From assembly GCA_963971225.1 (NCBI GenBank), contig OZ020270.1, forward strand, positions 17,657,817 to 17,721,816: a stretch of DNA of 64,000 nucleotides, given 5' to 3'. Below the pieces are notes generated by a model that was not told where the DNA came from, ran no database searches, and saw only the letters and a program-made list of their open reading frames with translations. The DNA comes from Melieria omissa. Lineage: Eukaryota > Arthropoda > Insecta > Diptera > Ulidiidae. Made by a program: the position numbers and the translations under genes. Positions 1 through 10,164 of this stretch are shown here, in pieces. Position 1 is the stretch's first letter. Each line of letters opens with the position of its first letter.

Positions 1-330
1 TTGTTACCAATTTGCTTGCTTAACACAGACTTGTCTCATTGCGCTGCACACTGCTGCTTTTATACCAGTTTTCTTATCGCGCCGAAGTTTCTTGCAACTT
101 CCAATTGGAAAGCGCTCGACCATTCTCGCACAGCCCATTTCTTCGAGAACCACCCTTGCCATATCGGACTATACCAAGCGAATTATACCAAATTTGCCGT
201 ACTTCAAAGTGCATCCCTAAAAGTATGCTTCGAAAGCATTCGTGCAGAGAAAAGCATTCCTGTACAGTACGGCACGGAGTTTCTCATCGTATCAATATCT
301 ATGACTAAAGAGAAGATATCCAGGACTTAT
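1..330 (-). repeat. LTR-like fragment (partial)
   Basis: Read on the minus strand, positions 51-64 give a TATA-box-like TATAAAAGCAGCAG followed by a G/C-richer leader. This is the same arrangement as in the Gypsy LTRs at 46.2 and 51.1 kb, but the sequence is otherwise different. The fragment runs off the left edge and its right boundary is not clear. It could be a solo LTR of another family. Open frames here show no recognisable protein. Confidence 0.25.
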
Positions 331-498
331 CGCAGTACAAAGTGGAAGTTGATTTTAACTTAAGTATGGCTCAATTTAAGTTATTTCTTTCGAACATTTT
401 TAACTAGTTTTAAGTCATTTAAACTTATTTATTAACAATTATTTCATAGTCTGTAAGGTTGCGAATACTTTAGACTGAATAAACATAAACATAAATTA

Positions 499-708
499 AT
501 TGCGGCAATCCGTACCAAATTCAGTTTTGTCCAGAATAATGAGGAGTGGTTGGAAAAAACAATTTACTTCGATGCAGGAGATGCTTGTAGCATAAGCGAT
601 GACCAACCATCGACATCAAAGGCGGCAAAAGGAAGGCCGAAAAAGTCAATTCAGGACTGTGCGTCATTTAATAAAAAAGGAGGCTTATGGAGGCAACGGA
701 AACAATAA
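499..708 (+). pseudogene. Coding-like remnant of unknown protein
   Basis: An open frame of 69 codons without an ATG start ends in TAA at 706-708. Its composition looks protein-like: an acidic/aromatic stretch (NNEEWLEKTIYFDAG), then a serine-rich linker and a basic GRPKKS motif followed by a cysteine. I do not recognise the family. Such basic linkers occur in proteins of several transposable elements. It may be an internal exon or a truncated transposon ORF; function unknown. Confidence 0.25.
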
Positions 709-1369
709 CTACCACCCACCTGTCAGAAGCTTTGATCATAAAATAAAATAAGGATCAGGAGAAAATTAAAGGCATTTTAGTGGAAGCAGTTTTACCAGCA
801 AGCCCGGGTCGTGTTAAAAAAATAAAAAACAGTATTCCCACCCTACCCAATGTGCTACCCATCAAATATAGTCATAATAAAACTTTAGCATGTTTTTTGT
901 CCAAAGAAAAATTGACTTTGTATGTATGTAATGTACCTACATTTTTCGAATTCTGGTTCTAATTTTGAAAGCGAAATTTATGAATTTTTATCTTTAAATT
1001 TGACTCTTTCAGCTTATTTCTTAAATTTATTTTTACTTTTCATCTTTTTTAATGAATTTTCATTAATTTTGCAACTAAAACTTACCATTGTTGCTCGCAT
1101 TATTCTTATTTACAGTAAACCGAACTTTGACAAAATATTACGTAGCACCCTGTACCTCGATTGAGTATATTTTTTGGAATACAATAGCCTGATGAATCTA
1201 ACCTAATCAACAAAAACAAAAAATTTCCAATTAGCTTTCTTCGTTGAGAAGTTATTAATTTTGCAACCTGAAAAGACAAATTGAGCCACTGTGCGACGTT
1301 ATACCGAATTTCTTTAATCAATCGAGAGGAAAATTATACAGCGACATATAATATTGTAACGATAAGATC
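709..1369. other. AT-rich stretch, no gene seen
   Basis: No coding signal or repeat boundary is recognised. At 1356-1367 a 12-base copy of the Gypsy LTR terminus (TGTAACGATAAG) lies in opposite orientation to the LTR remnant that follows, which suggests a rearranged end. Confidence 0.4.
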
Positions 1370-1503
1370 ATTGCCAGGTTGGACTAAAAGTTTCCCTTAT
1401 TATCGTGGCCGTCGTTGCCAGATTGAACTATAGCACGGCGCGTAGCGATAGGGTTACTTTGCGCAGCGACAGACTGTCTTATCGTTACACTGCCCACCAC
1501 TTA

Positions 1504-1942
1504 AGGCTTGATTACACGTAACGAGTCGAGTGACGAGACATCAAAATGGTACTAGGCCGAAAGAATTGGGATAGCGAGCAAAAGCGACGAGTTGTTCAAA
1601 CGTATTTCAACACGCGGCGAGTCAGTTCGGTTTTACAATGCACAAAATGAACTAAGCAACTCGCGCAATTAAACTCAACCGAGCGAAAAGTGGTGTGTGA
1701 CGCATACCGCATGTCACGAGCGATTCCGCATGTGACGATTGCGCGAATCGCTGCGAAAAGAGAAAAATATAACGGTAAAGTAGTGGTCGCTCGGCCTAGC
1801 AAACAAAATGTTATTCTAGTGGCTCTCTCGCCACTTTCATCGGTCACTGACTCAATCAAGAACTCGCCTTACCGTTTAGACGAAACGAGTACTCGTTCGA
1901 GTTGCTGTCTTCTCACTCTACTCGTTACGTGTAATCAAGCCT
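1504..1942. mobile_element. MITE with TTA target duplication (PIF/Harbinger-like)
   Basis: A 439-bp element has terminal inverted repeats beginning AGGCTTGATTACACGTAACG and matching over roughly 37 bp with few differences. It is flanked by direct TTA (1501-1503 and 1943-1945). The uninterrupted site is visible at about 46,596 (CCACTTAGACTTG), so the insertion is proven by comparison. The 3-bp TWA duplication is the signature of PIF/Harbinger. No transposase is encoded. Confidence 0.88.
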
Positions 1943-1945
1943 TTA

Positions 1946-2736
1946 GACTTGTTCGTCGCCGAGGCTCCGCTATGATAAAGCGCCAGGCGCTCCAAATGGA
2001 CTACCTTCAGCTTAGCGCCTCTATTGCTGCAACGTTGAATCCTGTATACCACGTCGTTTATCCTAGTCACGACCTCGTACGGTCCTTCCCATGACGCTTG
2101 AAGTTTCGAAGACAAACCTTTCCTCCGCTGCGGGTTGTAGAGCATTACCAGATCGCCTTCTTGGAACCCTGCTGAGTTGGCCCGTAGATCATGTCTGGCT
2201 TTCACCTTATCGCTGACCAGTTTGGTGCGGCTCCTTATAAACTGGTGAATTTCCTCCAGTACCGCCCGCTTATTGAGCACGTAGTCCGTCTTAGCGCCTC
2301 TCGTCGTGCTGACTACCCCAACCTTCAAGTCAGCGGGTAACCGCAACTCTGTGCCGAACACTGCTCGGGCTGGAGTGAGTGATGTCGTGTCGTGCGGGGC
2401 TGACCTATACGCCATCAGGAACAGGGGGATATGCGTGTCCCAATCCTTTTGATTCCTGCCTACCACTTTCCGCAGGTATTCCTCCAGTGTCCGGTTAAAG
2501 CGTTCTACCATGCCGTCGGACTGTGGGTGCAAAGGAGTGGTACGCGTTTTCTTTATCCCCAGCAGCTCACACACTTCCTTGAATACCGCAGACTCGAAAT
2601 TCCGGTCTTGATCTGAGTGCAACTCCAACGGAACTCCGAACCTGGCTACCCAGTTGTTTACCAGCTTTTCCGAGATCGTAGTGGCCTCCTGGTTAGGAAT
2701 AGGGTACACTTCGGGCCATTTGCTGAAATAATCCAT
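1946..2736 (-). pseudogene. Ty3/Gypsy integrase, C-terminal part (interrupted)
   Basis: This encodes the DDE integrase core and C-terminal domain that insert Gypsy cDNA into the genome. Visible features are the start of the core at MDYFSKWPEVYP, the second catalytic Asp in HSDQD, the catalytic Glu region (SDGMVERFNRTLEEY), and the C-terminal GDLVMLYNPQRRKG block. The first catalytic Asp lies in the upstream part displaced to 16.6 kb by the hAT insertion. The C-terminus reads into the MITE-disrupted 3' region. The reading frame here is clean, unlike the 46-47 kb copy, which has a frameshift and a nonsense codon in the same domain. Confidence 0.9.
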
Positions 2737-3141
2737 TCCCGCCAGCCAGGGGCGTAGCCAAGGGGGGGTTTTGGGTGTCAGAACCCCCCCAAAGCCTATA
2801 ATTTGTCAAAATTTTCAATCACTATACATCTTATGTACGTTCCCACATTAGCAAAAATCTCTTTTCATCTTTAGGGCCAATTTTTCAGTGCGAGTTTAAC
2901 TCAGTTTCCAGTTTAAACGCAAAATCTAGTTTTTCAGTCAAACTTGACTGAAGTTTAAACTCAGTTTATTTTATTTATTTATTTTTTATTTTTGAACATT
3001 TGTACAATAATAAATTATTTTACAAATACTTATATTGCAGCACTAGAGACAGGGGCCTTCGGCTGACTTTTAGTTAGTTTTAGTTAGTAGGAAAGAGAAC
3101 GAGAAAAAATTAACTAAAGTTACATATTGTTTGATTGGTTC

Positions 3142-6100
3142 TTAAATTCTTCTTAAGAGATCAGCCTTTTTTAGAAATTGGTAAATCTTGTGGGTATTTT
3201 GGTGAGTTGGTTCTTTTAACAGCTCGAAAGGGTCGGAATTACCCAGTAGTTCTTGCCGCGCAGTGGTTAGGTAGTGACATTCGGATAATAAGTGCTTAAG
3301 TGATATGTTTTCACTGCAGTAGGGACACTTGCTGTGTGGAGCACCTTGGAGGATGTGACCATGCGTAATTATCGTGTGTCCCAGGCGTAGGCGAGTGAAT
3401 GGCTTGATGACTGACAAGGAGATGTCGGCAGCAAAAGTTGCTTTTTTCCTAAGAGGGTTTAAGACTGAGTAATGGTGGTTGTATGCTTGCCAATCGTCCA
3501 ATAACGTGTTGTGTCTTGAAGTTGAAATTGCGTTAAAGATGTCTTTTTTTGTTATGTAGTTGAATGCAATGGATGGTGTGTTTGCAACGTTTTTGGCCGC
3601 AGTATCGGCATTTTCATTACCAGTTATTCCCACGTGTCCAGGAATCCACATTAGCTTGATTTTTTTTGGAGTTGTTATTAAAGTGTTACGTATTGTCACT
3701 ATTTCGTTAACATCATTGCAGGGAGTTTCAATGGCATCAACGCAGGCGTTGCTGTCGGTGCATATTATGAACTTTCCTTTGCTGCGCTTGGCATAGGAGA
3801 CAGCTTCAAGTATTGCTGCGGCTTCAGCGGTAAAAGCAGAGCACATTGGATGTAAGAGCCCATTTCGGATAAGCTTTCCATTTTCATTAGTCACCGCAAA
3901 TGTGGTGTTATGCAGGGTTTTTGAGCCATCAGTAAATAGGAAGTTCCATCCATTGTCCGTGTAGTGTGCATTTTCTTTGGCGAAAAGTACCCTATATAAT
4001 TCCTTAGGTGTGTCTGTCTTTGGAAGTTGTAGTGATTTGATTGTGTGCGAAGTCTTGTTGATCATCCACTGTGGGTGTGTTGCTGAAGTTTTAGGTCTTG
4101 CCTGAATTTGCAATTGCCTTCCAAAGTTCAAGATTCGCAGTAAAACGGAGGGGAATCTTGGTTGCCGTTTTCTTGATAACGAAGTACTTACATCTTTTGC
4201 GAGTAGGGCATTGGAAGCGAATACCAGTTTAGGGAGTAGTCGTCGGGTGCAATCGATCGCTCTGTTGGCAATTGTAGGTAAGCCAGTTTCTGCAAAAAGA
4301 TTCCTTAGCGGTGTTGTAGGAAATGCTCTTATACTCCTCCGCATTGCGATATGGTATGGAGTAGATACCTTTTTGATTGTAGATGCAGGACAGTTGCCGT
4401 AAAATGGTAGTGCGTAGTCGATCTTTGAAAGTACCAACGCTCGAGTCACATTAATAAGCGAAGATGGATGGATATGACTTTTCTTTGAAGAAAGGTATTT
4501 TATTATATTTAATCTAGTTAACAGGCTGTCTCTTAGATATTTACAATGTGGCTTAAAATTGTACTTAGAGTCTATTGTTAATCCAAGAACTTTTAGTTCA
4601 TTTACCATACTTAAATTAAAGTTAGAAGAAAGGTTAGTTAGGTTAGAGCAACGATGTTTTTTGCAGATGTGCAGAATTTTATAGTTGAATGCAATGGATG
4701 GTGTGTTTGCAACGTTTTTGGCCGCAGTATCGGCATTTTCATTACCAGTTATTCCCACGTGTCCAGGAATCCACATTAGCTTGATTTTTTTTGGAGTTGT
4801 TATTAAAGTGTTACGTATTGTCACTATTTCGTTAACATCATTGCAGGGAGTTTCAATGGCATCAACGCAGGCGTTGCTGTCGGTGCATATTATGAACTTT
4901 CCTTTGCTGCGCTTGGCATAGGAGACAGCTTCAAGTATTGCTGCGGCTTCAGCGGTAAAAGCAGAGCACATTGGATGTAAGAGCCCATTTCGGATAAGCT
5001 TTCCATTTTCATTAGTCACCGCAAATGTGGTGTTATGCAGGGTTTTTGAGCCATCAGTAAATAGGAAGTTCCATCCATTGTCCGTGTAGTGTGCATTTTC
5101 TTTGGCGAAAAGTACCCTATATAATTCCTTAGGTGTGTCTGTCTTTGGAAGTTGTAGTGATTTGATTGTGTGCGAAGTCTTGTTGATCATCCACTGTGGG
5201 TGTGTTGCTGAAGTTTTAGGTCTTGCCTGAATTTGCAATTGCCTTCCAAAGTTCAAGATTCGCAGTAAAACGGAGGGGAATCTTGGTTGCCGTTTTCTTG
5301 ATAACGAAGTACTTACATCTTTTGCGAGTAGGGCATTGGAAGCGAATACCAGTTTAGGGAGTAGTCGTCGGGTGCAATCGATCGCTCTGTTGGCAATTGT
5401 AGGTAAGCCAGTTTCTGCAAAAAGATTCCTTAGCGGTGTTGTAGGAAATGCTCTTATACTCCTCCGCATTGCGATATGGTATGGAGTAGATACCTTTTTG
5501 ATTGTAGATGCAGGACAGTTGCCGTAAAATGGTAGTGCGTAGTCGATCTTTGAAAGTACCAACGCTCGAGTCACATTAATAAGCGAAGATGGATGGATAT
5601 GACTTTTCTTTGAAGAAAGGTATTTTATTATATTTAATCTAGTTAACAGGCTGTCTCTTAGATATTTACAATGTGGCTTAAAATTGTACTTAGAGTCTAT
5701 TGTTAATCCAAGAACTTTTAGTTCATTTACCATACTTAAATTAAAGTTAGAAGAAAGGTTAGTTAGGTTAGAGCAACGATGTTTTTTGCAGATGTGCAGA
5801 ATTTTACTTTTCTCAGTGGATATAGAAATACCCGAAGATTGTGACCACGTTGTTAGTTCATCTAAAATATTTTCAAAAATTTGAGTGACATGAGTAAGGT
5901 CGTTGTGTTTTGTGTAAAATACGACATCGTCGGCGTACAGCTGACATTGAATGTCACGGATGCTGGAAGTTCGGTGAACGATTTCATCGAAGGCGGTAAT
6001 AAATAAAAATGCAGATAAGGGCGATCCTTGAGGAGTGCCATTATCTAGAGGTACTGCATTGGAAAGGTAACCATTAATTCGAACTATACATTTTCTGTGG

Positions 6101-7881
6101 GAGAGAAAATTTTTTACGAAGTTTTTGATTTTTGGTCCTACCATCCAAGCATCGAGTTGTCTCATGACTATATGTATGCCGATGCGGTCAAACGCTTTTT
6201 GAAAATCCAGTGATAGTAGTGATACGTGATTTTTTGCAGATAATGCATTTTGAATGAAGTGGTCTAGACGTAGGAGTGCGTCTATGGTGCTGTCCTTTTT
6301 TGTAAGCCACCTGATTGGGGCTAATAAGATTTGTTCTATTAGCGTACCACGATAGTCGATTGACAATGATTTTTCTAAAATCTTACCAAGACAGGGCAAG
6401 AGCGAGATTGGTCTGTAGTTACTCACGTCGGAGGGAGATTTGTTGGGCTTGAGTATTGGGACAACGCAGGCAATTTTCCATGCTTGTGGGTAGCAGCCAC
6501 TATCAAATATTCGATTATATAGATTGAGGAGTCGATTTTTTACGGGATTGGTAAGGTTCTGAATGATAGGATAGGAGATTTTGTCTAATCCAGGAGATTT
6601 CCCTTTTGCTGAGGATAGCGCAAATTCAAATTCTGCAAACTGAATCTTTGATTCAAGCTGCCTTGCGGGAAGTGATAAGGAATAAGGAATTGGTGGTTCA
6701 TGGTTTAGTCTAGTGGCTATCTCGTCGGGATTTGAGAGTGGCCCATTGGAAGAGTTAATCTGACAGAAAGAGGACTGTTTTGGGGAGCCAGTAAGCGTTT
6801 TAATGTTGTTCCATATTGTTTTAGGAGATGATGATGGGTTTATGTTGGCAGTAAATTGTTCAAAAGCTTTAGCTTTGGCCAGTTTTGCTGAACGTTTGAA
6901 TTTTGCGTTTGCTTTTTTGTATAACAGCAGGTTTTCAAATGAACGCACTCTTTTATAATGTTGCCACAGTTTCTGTTTTGCTAATTGAAGTTTGGCTAAG
7001 TCAGCATTCCACCATGGAGTTTTTTTAGCAAAATTGTTCGGTCTGGTTTGTGGAATCGTGAAATGGGCTGCGGAGCGTATTATTCTCAGGATTCTCGCTG
7101 CTTCTTGGTTAATGTTAATAGCAATTGGAGAGTTTATGCAGAATTCGTTGCAAATTTCATTGAATTTGTCCCAATCTGCCTGTGAGGTTTTAAATCGTGA
7201 TGTGAATTTACATGGAGAAAGATTGGAGGTAGAGTTCGTTTGTATTAAAATAGGGAAGTGATCACTTCCGTGCAGTGAGTCTAAGACTTTCCAGACGCAG
7301 TATGGTGCTATGGATGCAGAGCAAAGAGTAATGTCAACTATAGAGAAGGTGGAGTGTGTCGAAAAGTGTGTAGGGGAACCATTATTTAAGCATAATAAAT
7401 CCGATGCCATTATCGCGTCTTCTATTTTTTCTCCTCTTGCGTTTGTGTGATTTGATCCCCAGATTGTACTCCAGGCGTTGACATCACCTCCAATGATGCA
7501 TTGGGAGTTGAATTGTCTTAGTAGTTGCAATATATCAGAAGAAGAAAAATTGTCTTTGGGATGAATGTACAAACAGGCAGCTACTAGTTTAACTGTTGTA
7601 TTAATTTCGATTGCAACTGCTGAGATGTTTGTTTGTAAAGGTAGAAATTTGTGTGGGATGCATCGTTTTATTAGAATCGCTATTCCTTGTTTTTTGGATG
7701 AGATGTGAGGAAGATTATGAAAGTATCCTACGTATCTTTTGGGAGTGTGAGCTGTTTGTTTGTAAGGGATGTGTGTTTCGTTTAGCAGAAGAATTGAAGG
7801 AGAATATTGGTTCAGCAAAATTTCGAGCTCAAGGTAATTATTGAAGTATCCATTCATATTCCACTGCATAATCGATACCAT
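3142..7881 (-). CDS. I-type LINE ORF2: endonuclease, reverse transcriptase, RNase H (with internal duplication)
   Basis: This 1579-residue polyprotein copies LINE RNA into DNA at a nicked target. In order it has an AP-like endonuclease (from MQWNMNGYFN, with NETH near residue 35 and the SDHFPI block near 205), a reverse transcriptase (FQKAFDRIG, GTPQGSPLSAFLF, catalytic YADDVVFYTK), RNase H (FTDGSK, EAAAILEAV, TDSNACVDAI, WIPGHVGITGNENAD) and a C-terminal Cys/His cluster (CPYCSENISLKHLLSECH). Residues about 692-1067 are repeated exactly as 1068-1442, so there are two RNase H copies and two copies of the RT C-terminal part. The 375-codon repeat keeps the frame; the expected length without it is about 1204. 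The start is the ATG at 7879-7881. Confidence 0.92.
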   Translation of the reverse strand: MVSIMQWNMNGYFNNYLELEILLNQYSPSILLLNETHIPYKQTAHTPKRYVGYFHNLPHISSKKQGIAILIKRCIPHKFLPLQTNISAVAIEINTTVKLVAACLYIHPKDNFSSSDILQLLRQFNSQCIIGGDVNAWSTIWGSNHTNARGEKIEDAIMASDLLCLNNGSPTHFSTHSTFSIVDITLCSASIAPYCVWKVLDSLHGSDHFPILIQTNSTSNLSPCKFTSRFKTSQADWDKFNEICNEFCINSPIAININQEAARILRIIRSAAHFTIPQTRPNNFAKKTPWWNADLAKLQLAKQKLWQHYKRVRSFENLLLYKKANAKFKRSAKLAKAKAFEQFTANINPSSSPKTIWNNIKTLTGSPKQSSFCQINSSNGPLSNPDEIATRLNHEPPIPYSLSLPARQLESKIQFAEFEFALSSAKGKSPGLDKISYPIIQNLTNPVKNRLLNLYNRIFDSGCYPQAWKIACVVPILKPNKSPSDVSNYRPISLLPCLGKILEKSLSIDYRGTLIEQILLAPIRWLTKKDSTIDALLRLDHFIQNALSAKNHVSLLSLDFQKAFDRIGIHIVMRQLDAWMVGPKIKNFVKNFLSHRKCIVRINGYLSNAVPLDNGTPQGSPLSAFLFITAFDEIVHRTSSIRDIQCQLYADDVVFYTKHNDLTHVTQIFENILDELTTWSQSSGISISTEKSKILHICKKHRCSNLTNLSSNFNLSMVNELKVLGLTIDSKYNFKPHCKYLRDSLLTRLNIIKYLSSKKSHIHPSSLINVTRALVLSKIDYALPFYGNCPASTIKKVSTPYHIAMRRSIRAFPTTPLRNLFAETGLPTIANRAIDCTRRLLPKLVFASNALLAKDVSTSLSRKRQPRFPSVLLRILNFGRQLQIQARPKTSATHPQWMINKTSHTIKSLQLPKTDTPKELYRVLFAKENAHYTDNGWNFLFTDGSKTLHNTTFAVTNENGKLIRNGLLHPMCSAFTAEAAAILEAVSYAKRSKGKFIICTDSNACVDAIETPCNDVNEIVTIRNTLITTPKKIKLMWIPGHVGITGNENADTAAKNVANTPSIAFNYKILHICKKHRCSNLTNLSSNFNLSMVNELKVLGLTIDSKYNFKPHCKYLRDSLLTRLNIIKYLSSKKSHIHPSSLINVTRALVLSKIDYALPFYGNCPASTIKKVSTPYHIAMRRSIRAFPTTPLRNLFAETGLPTIANRAIDCTRRLLPKLVFASNALLAKDVSTSLSRKRQPRFPSVLLRILNFGRQLQIQARPKTSATHPQWMINKTSHTIKSLQLPKTDTPKELYRVLFAKENAHYTDNGWNFLFTDGSKTLHNTTFAVTNENGKLIRNGLLHPMCSAFTAEAAAILEAVSYAKRSKGKFIICTDSNACVDAIETPCNDVNEIVTIRNTLITTPKKIKLMWIPGHVGITGNENADTAAKNVANTPSIAFNYITKKDIFNAISTSRHNTLLDDWQAYNHHYSVLNPLRKKATFAADISLSVIKPFTRLRLGHTIITHGHILQGAPHSKCPYCSENISLKHLLSECHYLTTARQELLGNSDPFELLKEPTHQNTHKIYQFLKKADLLRRI
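3557..5806 (-). repeat. 1125-bp in-frame tandem duplication inside LINE ORF2
   Basis: Units 3557-4681 and 4682-5806 have the same sequence wherever I compared them, including identical translations. They cover the end of the RT domain and the whole RNase H. The junction shows only a minimal shared TA. Absence of visible divergence means a very recent event or an assembly duplication. Confidence 0.93.
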
Positions 7882-8019
7882 ACCGAAGATGAAGAAGGGA
7901 AAAGCGTTAAAGGGGTGAGAGATGTGGGGAAGTGAAAAAGATTGGATATGTGTGTTTATATAAGTATATATGTATGTGACTGCGTCGCAGTCTGCTTAAG
8001 CAGAGCGCGAGCAGTTGTA

Positions 8020-9081
8020 TTATAATTCGAGGTCGCTGCTGCGATCGCTGGCGTTGTCGAGCTTAGCTTGAGCCAAGCTTGAGAACACTGTATCGCCACA
8101 GTCGCCACCTCGAATAAGAGAAGATAAAAGAGTGTTTGGTGAATTGTTACTTAGCTTTTGTGCATTTTCTTTGGTTGTTGAAGTAGTGCTAGAAGCACGA
8201 AGAGAAGAAATATGTTTGTTGTTGTTTGTTAGGAGGGAGAAGGTTGAACTGTTGTTTATGCTAGTGTTTGCTGCTGATACGAGTGGTTGTGGTGAATTTT
8301 TGGGTGAAGTAGTTAAATTTGGTTTTGTTGTTATTGAAGTTGGAGTAGCGGAACTGTTGTTTGTATATGGCAAGTTGTGGGGAGAGGTGATTATTTTTGA
8401 GAAAGTAGTGAGGGAAGAATTGGGAGCCAGAGCTCTGAATTTGTTTGTGGCTTCACGCATGCTGCATTTATCAGTGGTTTTTATTTTTAAAATCTCTTTC
8501 GCTTGGAGAAATTTTGGACAAGTGTTTGCTGATGAAGGGTGCTCGCCTAAACAATTTGCACACATTGTTCTAGAACAGTCGCTGTTGTTGTGTGTTGGCA
8601 GATTGCAATTGACACACGTGGGCATACCTTTGCAATGTTTTATTGTGTGACCGAGCTTTTGACAGCTCCTGCATCGCATCGGGTTTGGGAAGTATGGGCG
8701 AACTGATATTTTTCGCCAAGCGACATCGATTTTTTCTGGAAGTTTAAAGCATTCAAATGTTAATAGAATTGCACCTGTAGCTATCAATACACCATCAATT
8801 TTTTTCTGAAATTTATACACTGAGGTAACTCCATAATTTTGAAGACCTTCAACAATTTCATTGTCAGGCACGTGGGTGAGGAAAGGGGCGAAAATCGTGC
8901 CCTTTACACAGTTAAGGTGCTCATGGTACTTTGCTTCAATTTGACAAATGTTGGAAAGATTCTTTACACTTATGAACTTTTCAGCGATTTTTTTATTCTT
9001 TGTTAGCACCAGTAAGCTTCCATCGCGTAATTCGGTTATGGAATTTACTTCTTTGCTAATGGCTAGAATAGCTTTATGCAC
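8020..9081 (-). CDS. I-type LINE ORF1: Gag-like RNA-binding protein with three zinc knuckles
   Basis: ORF1 proteins coat LINE RNA in ribonucleoprotein particles. Residues 137-150, 156-169 and 174-188 form a run of CCHC knuckles (CRSCQKLGHTIKHC, then CVNC and CANC units), preceded by an RRM-like region and followed by a Ser/Thr/Asn-rich tail. It lies 138 bp upstream of ORF2, as in I elements. The listed 5' end is a GTG, not an ATG: the frame stays open 40 codons further upstream to 9201 without any ATG and then meets TAA. The true start has therefore been lost or lies behind a frameshift. Confidence 0.85.
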   Translation of the reverse strand: MHKAILAISKEVNSITELRDGSLLVLTKNKKIAEKFISVKNLSNICQIEAKYHEHLNCVKGTIFAPFLTHVPDNEIVEGLQNYGVTSVYKFQKKIDGVLIATGAILLTFECFKLPEKIDVAWRKISVRPYFPNPMRCRSCQKLGHTIKHCKGMPTCVNCNLPTHNNSDCSRTMCANCLGEHPSSANTCPKFLQAKEILKIKTTDKCSMREATNKFRALAPNSSLTTFSKIITSPHNLPYTNNSSATPTSITTKPNLTTSPKNSPQPLVSAANTSINNSSTFSLLTNNNKHISSLRASSTTSTTKENAQKLSNNSPNTLLSSLIRGGDCGDTVFSSLAQAKLDNASDRSSDLEL

Positions 9082-9204
9082 AGCGAAGCATGAATACCGA
9101 GAAAGCGGTTTTTTGTCATCTTCTGATTTTAAGATAATATATTTGGGATCATCGTTTTTTGAAAAGCTGATGGGAGGAAGCCCGGAAATGCGTATTGAGA
9201 CTTA

Positions 9205-9477
9205 TTGGTTTTTTTCCTTTTTGTTTGGGGGCTAGTAGAAAGCAGGGCGAACCTGTTTCCCTCTAGATTGTTGGCCCCGGGGGGCATTGTTTACCGTCTA
9301 CTCACAAGCAGTAGTGAATACTTAGCAGTCACTGTAGCAGAAACACTAAAACTCTAAAGAGAGTTACGGGGTAATAAAGTGAATGTCACGAGCAAAAGTA
9401 ATAAGCGTAAGCTGATAACAAAGACACTAGCGAGAGAGCACACGTCTGCACCGGTCAGAGGTTAGTCGGAGACTGGG
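9205..9477 (-). promoter_or_regulatory. 5' UTR / internal promoter region of I-type LINE
   Basis: Non-coding 5' leader ending at the 12-bp duplication. I-type elements carry an internal promoter at their first bases. The terminal CCAGTCTCCGAC resembles the CAGT start of such leaders. The assignment as promoter is by family knowledge only. Confidence 0.4.
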
Positions 9478-10164
9478 AAACTCAGTTTAAACGCCCAACC
9501 TTGCACAGTTAAACTAAGTTTAAACTGTCAACAGCTTCTGACAGTTCATTTATTTTTTGTTTTGGTCAGCTCTTGCCTGTCCTGGGCGAAATTCTTTTTT
9601 TGGACTTTTTTAGATTCTTATACTTTGTGCGCAACGTTTTCGCTTATCAACTTATCAACAAATTTCGAATCGAAATCACGCGGTCTGCCTTCTTGCACTC
9701 GAGCATTTGTCTATTTTTTTTTTAAAGTGCAAGAAGACATTCGATTTCCCGAGACAAAAAATTTGGACTCCGTTTGCTTATTATTATTTTTTAATTAAAT
9801 ACATTATTTGAGCGCAAAGAATTTATTTACGAACTAGCTGACCCGGCAAACTTCGTCTCGGCCAAACGGTCCGTTTGAGTGTGATGCCGTAACTCACATA
9901 CAGTCACTTTCTATATATATATAGATTTAAGTTATATGGGCGGTGCCAAGCCCCCTTGTTCAATACCCGCACCATCCCGTCTGTCGGAAGGGAAAATGGT
10001 AGGTTCGTACTTAGTTTCATTGCTGTGCCACTCAAAGTTCAGCAAAATATTTGGGTCACAAACAATGCGCCACGCCCCTTGTCTGACGCCCATCAAATCT
10101 TATCATTAGAATGACTCATGTATGAGACGACAGGGTACTAAATTTTAGTGTTGTATGACTTATA

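Larger units (their letters stand above)
1370..2746 (-). mobile_element. Ty3/Gypsy fragment: 3' part of pol and partial 3' LTR
   Basis: This is the left half of a Gypsy copy of the same family as the element at 46,165-51,488. It holds the 5'-truncated... LTR end (to about 1489, terminus GTTACA), the complement of the polypurine tract (1490-1500), and the integrase end of pol. It is interrupted by a MITE at 1504-1942 and cut at 2746 by a hAT element. The same Gypsy sequence resumes at 16,638. The complete relative at 46-51 kb supplies the uninterrupted sequence at both insertion points. Confidence 0.9.
2969..9477 (-). mobile_element. Full-length I-type non-LTR retrotransposon
   Basis: A two-ORF LINE lies on the minus strand: ORF1 (8020-9201), ORF2 (3142-7881), an A-rich 3' tail at 2969-3000, and a 5' end near 9477 starting CCAGTCTCCGACTAACC. 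A 12-bp duplication AAACTCAGTTTA (2957-2968 and 9478-9489) brackets it. The second copy of the host MITE shows the empty site. Total length is 6509 bp, of which 1125 bp is an internal tandem duplication; without it the length is about 5.4 kb, the size of the Drosophila I factor. The RNase H domain in ORF2 places it in the I group rather than Jockey. Confidence 0.92.

Noticed and set aside
8132..8650. Plus-strand ORF of 172 codons
   Set aside because: Antisense to LINE ORF1; composition reflects the Ser/Thr/Asn-rich tail read backwards.
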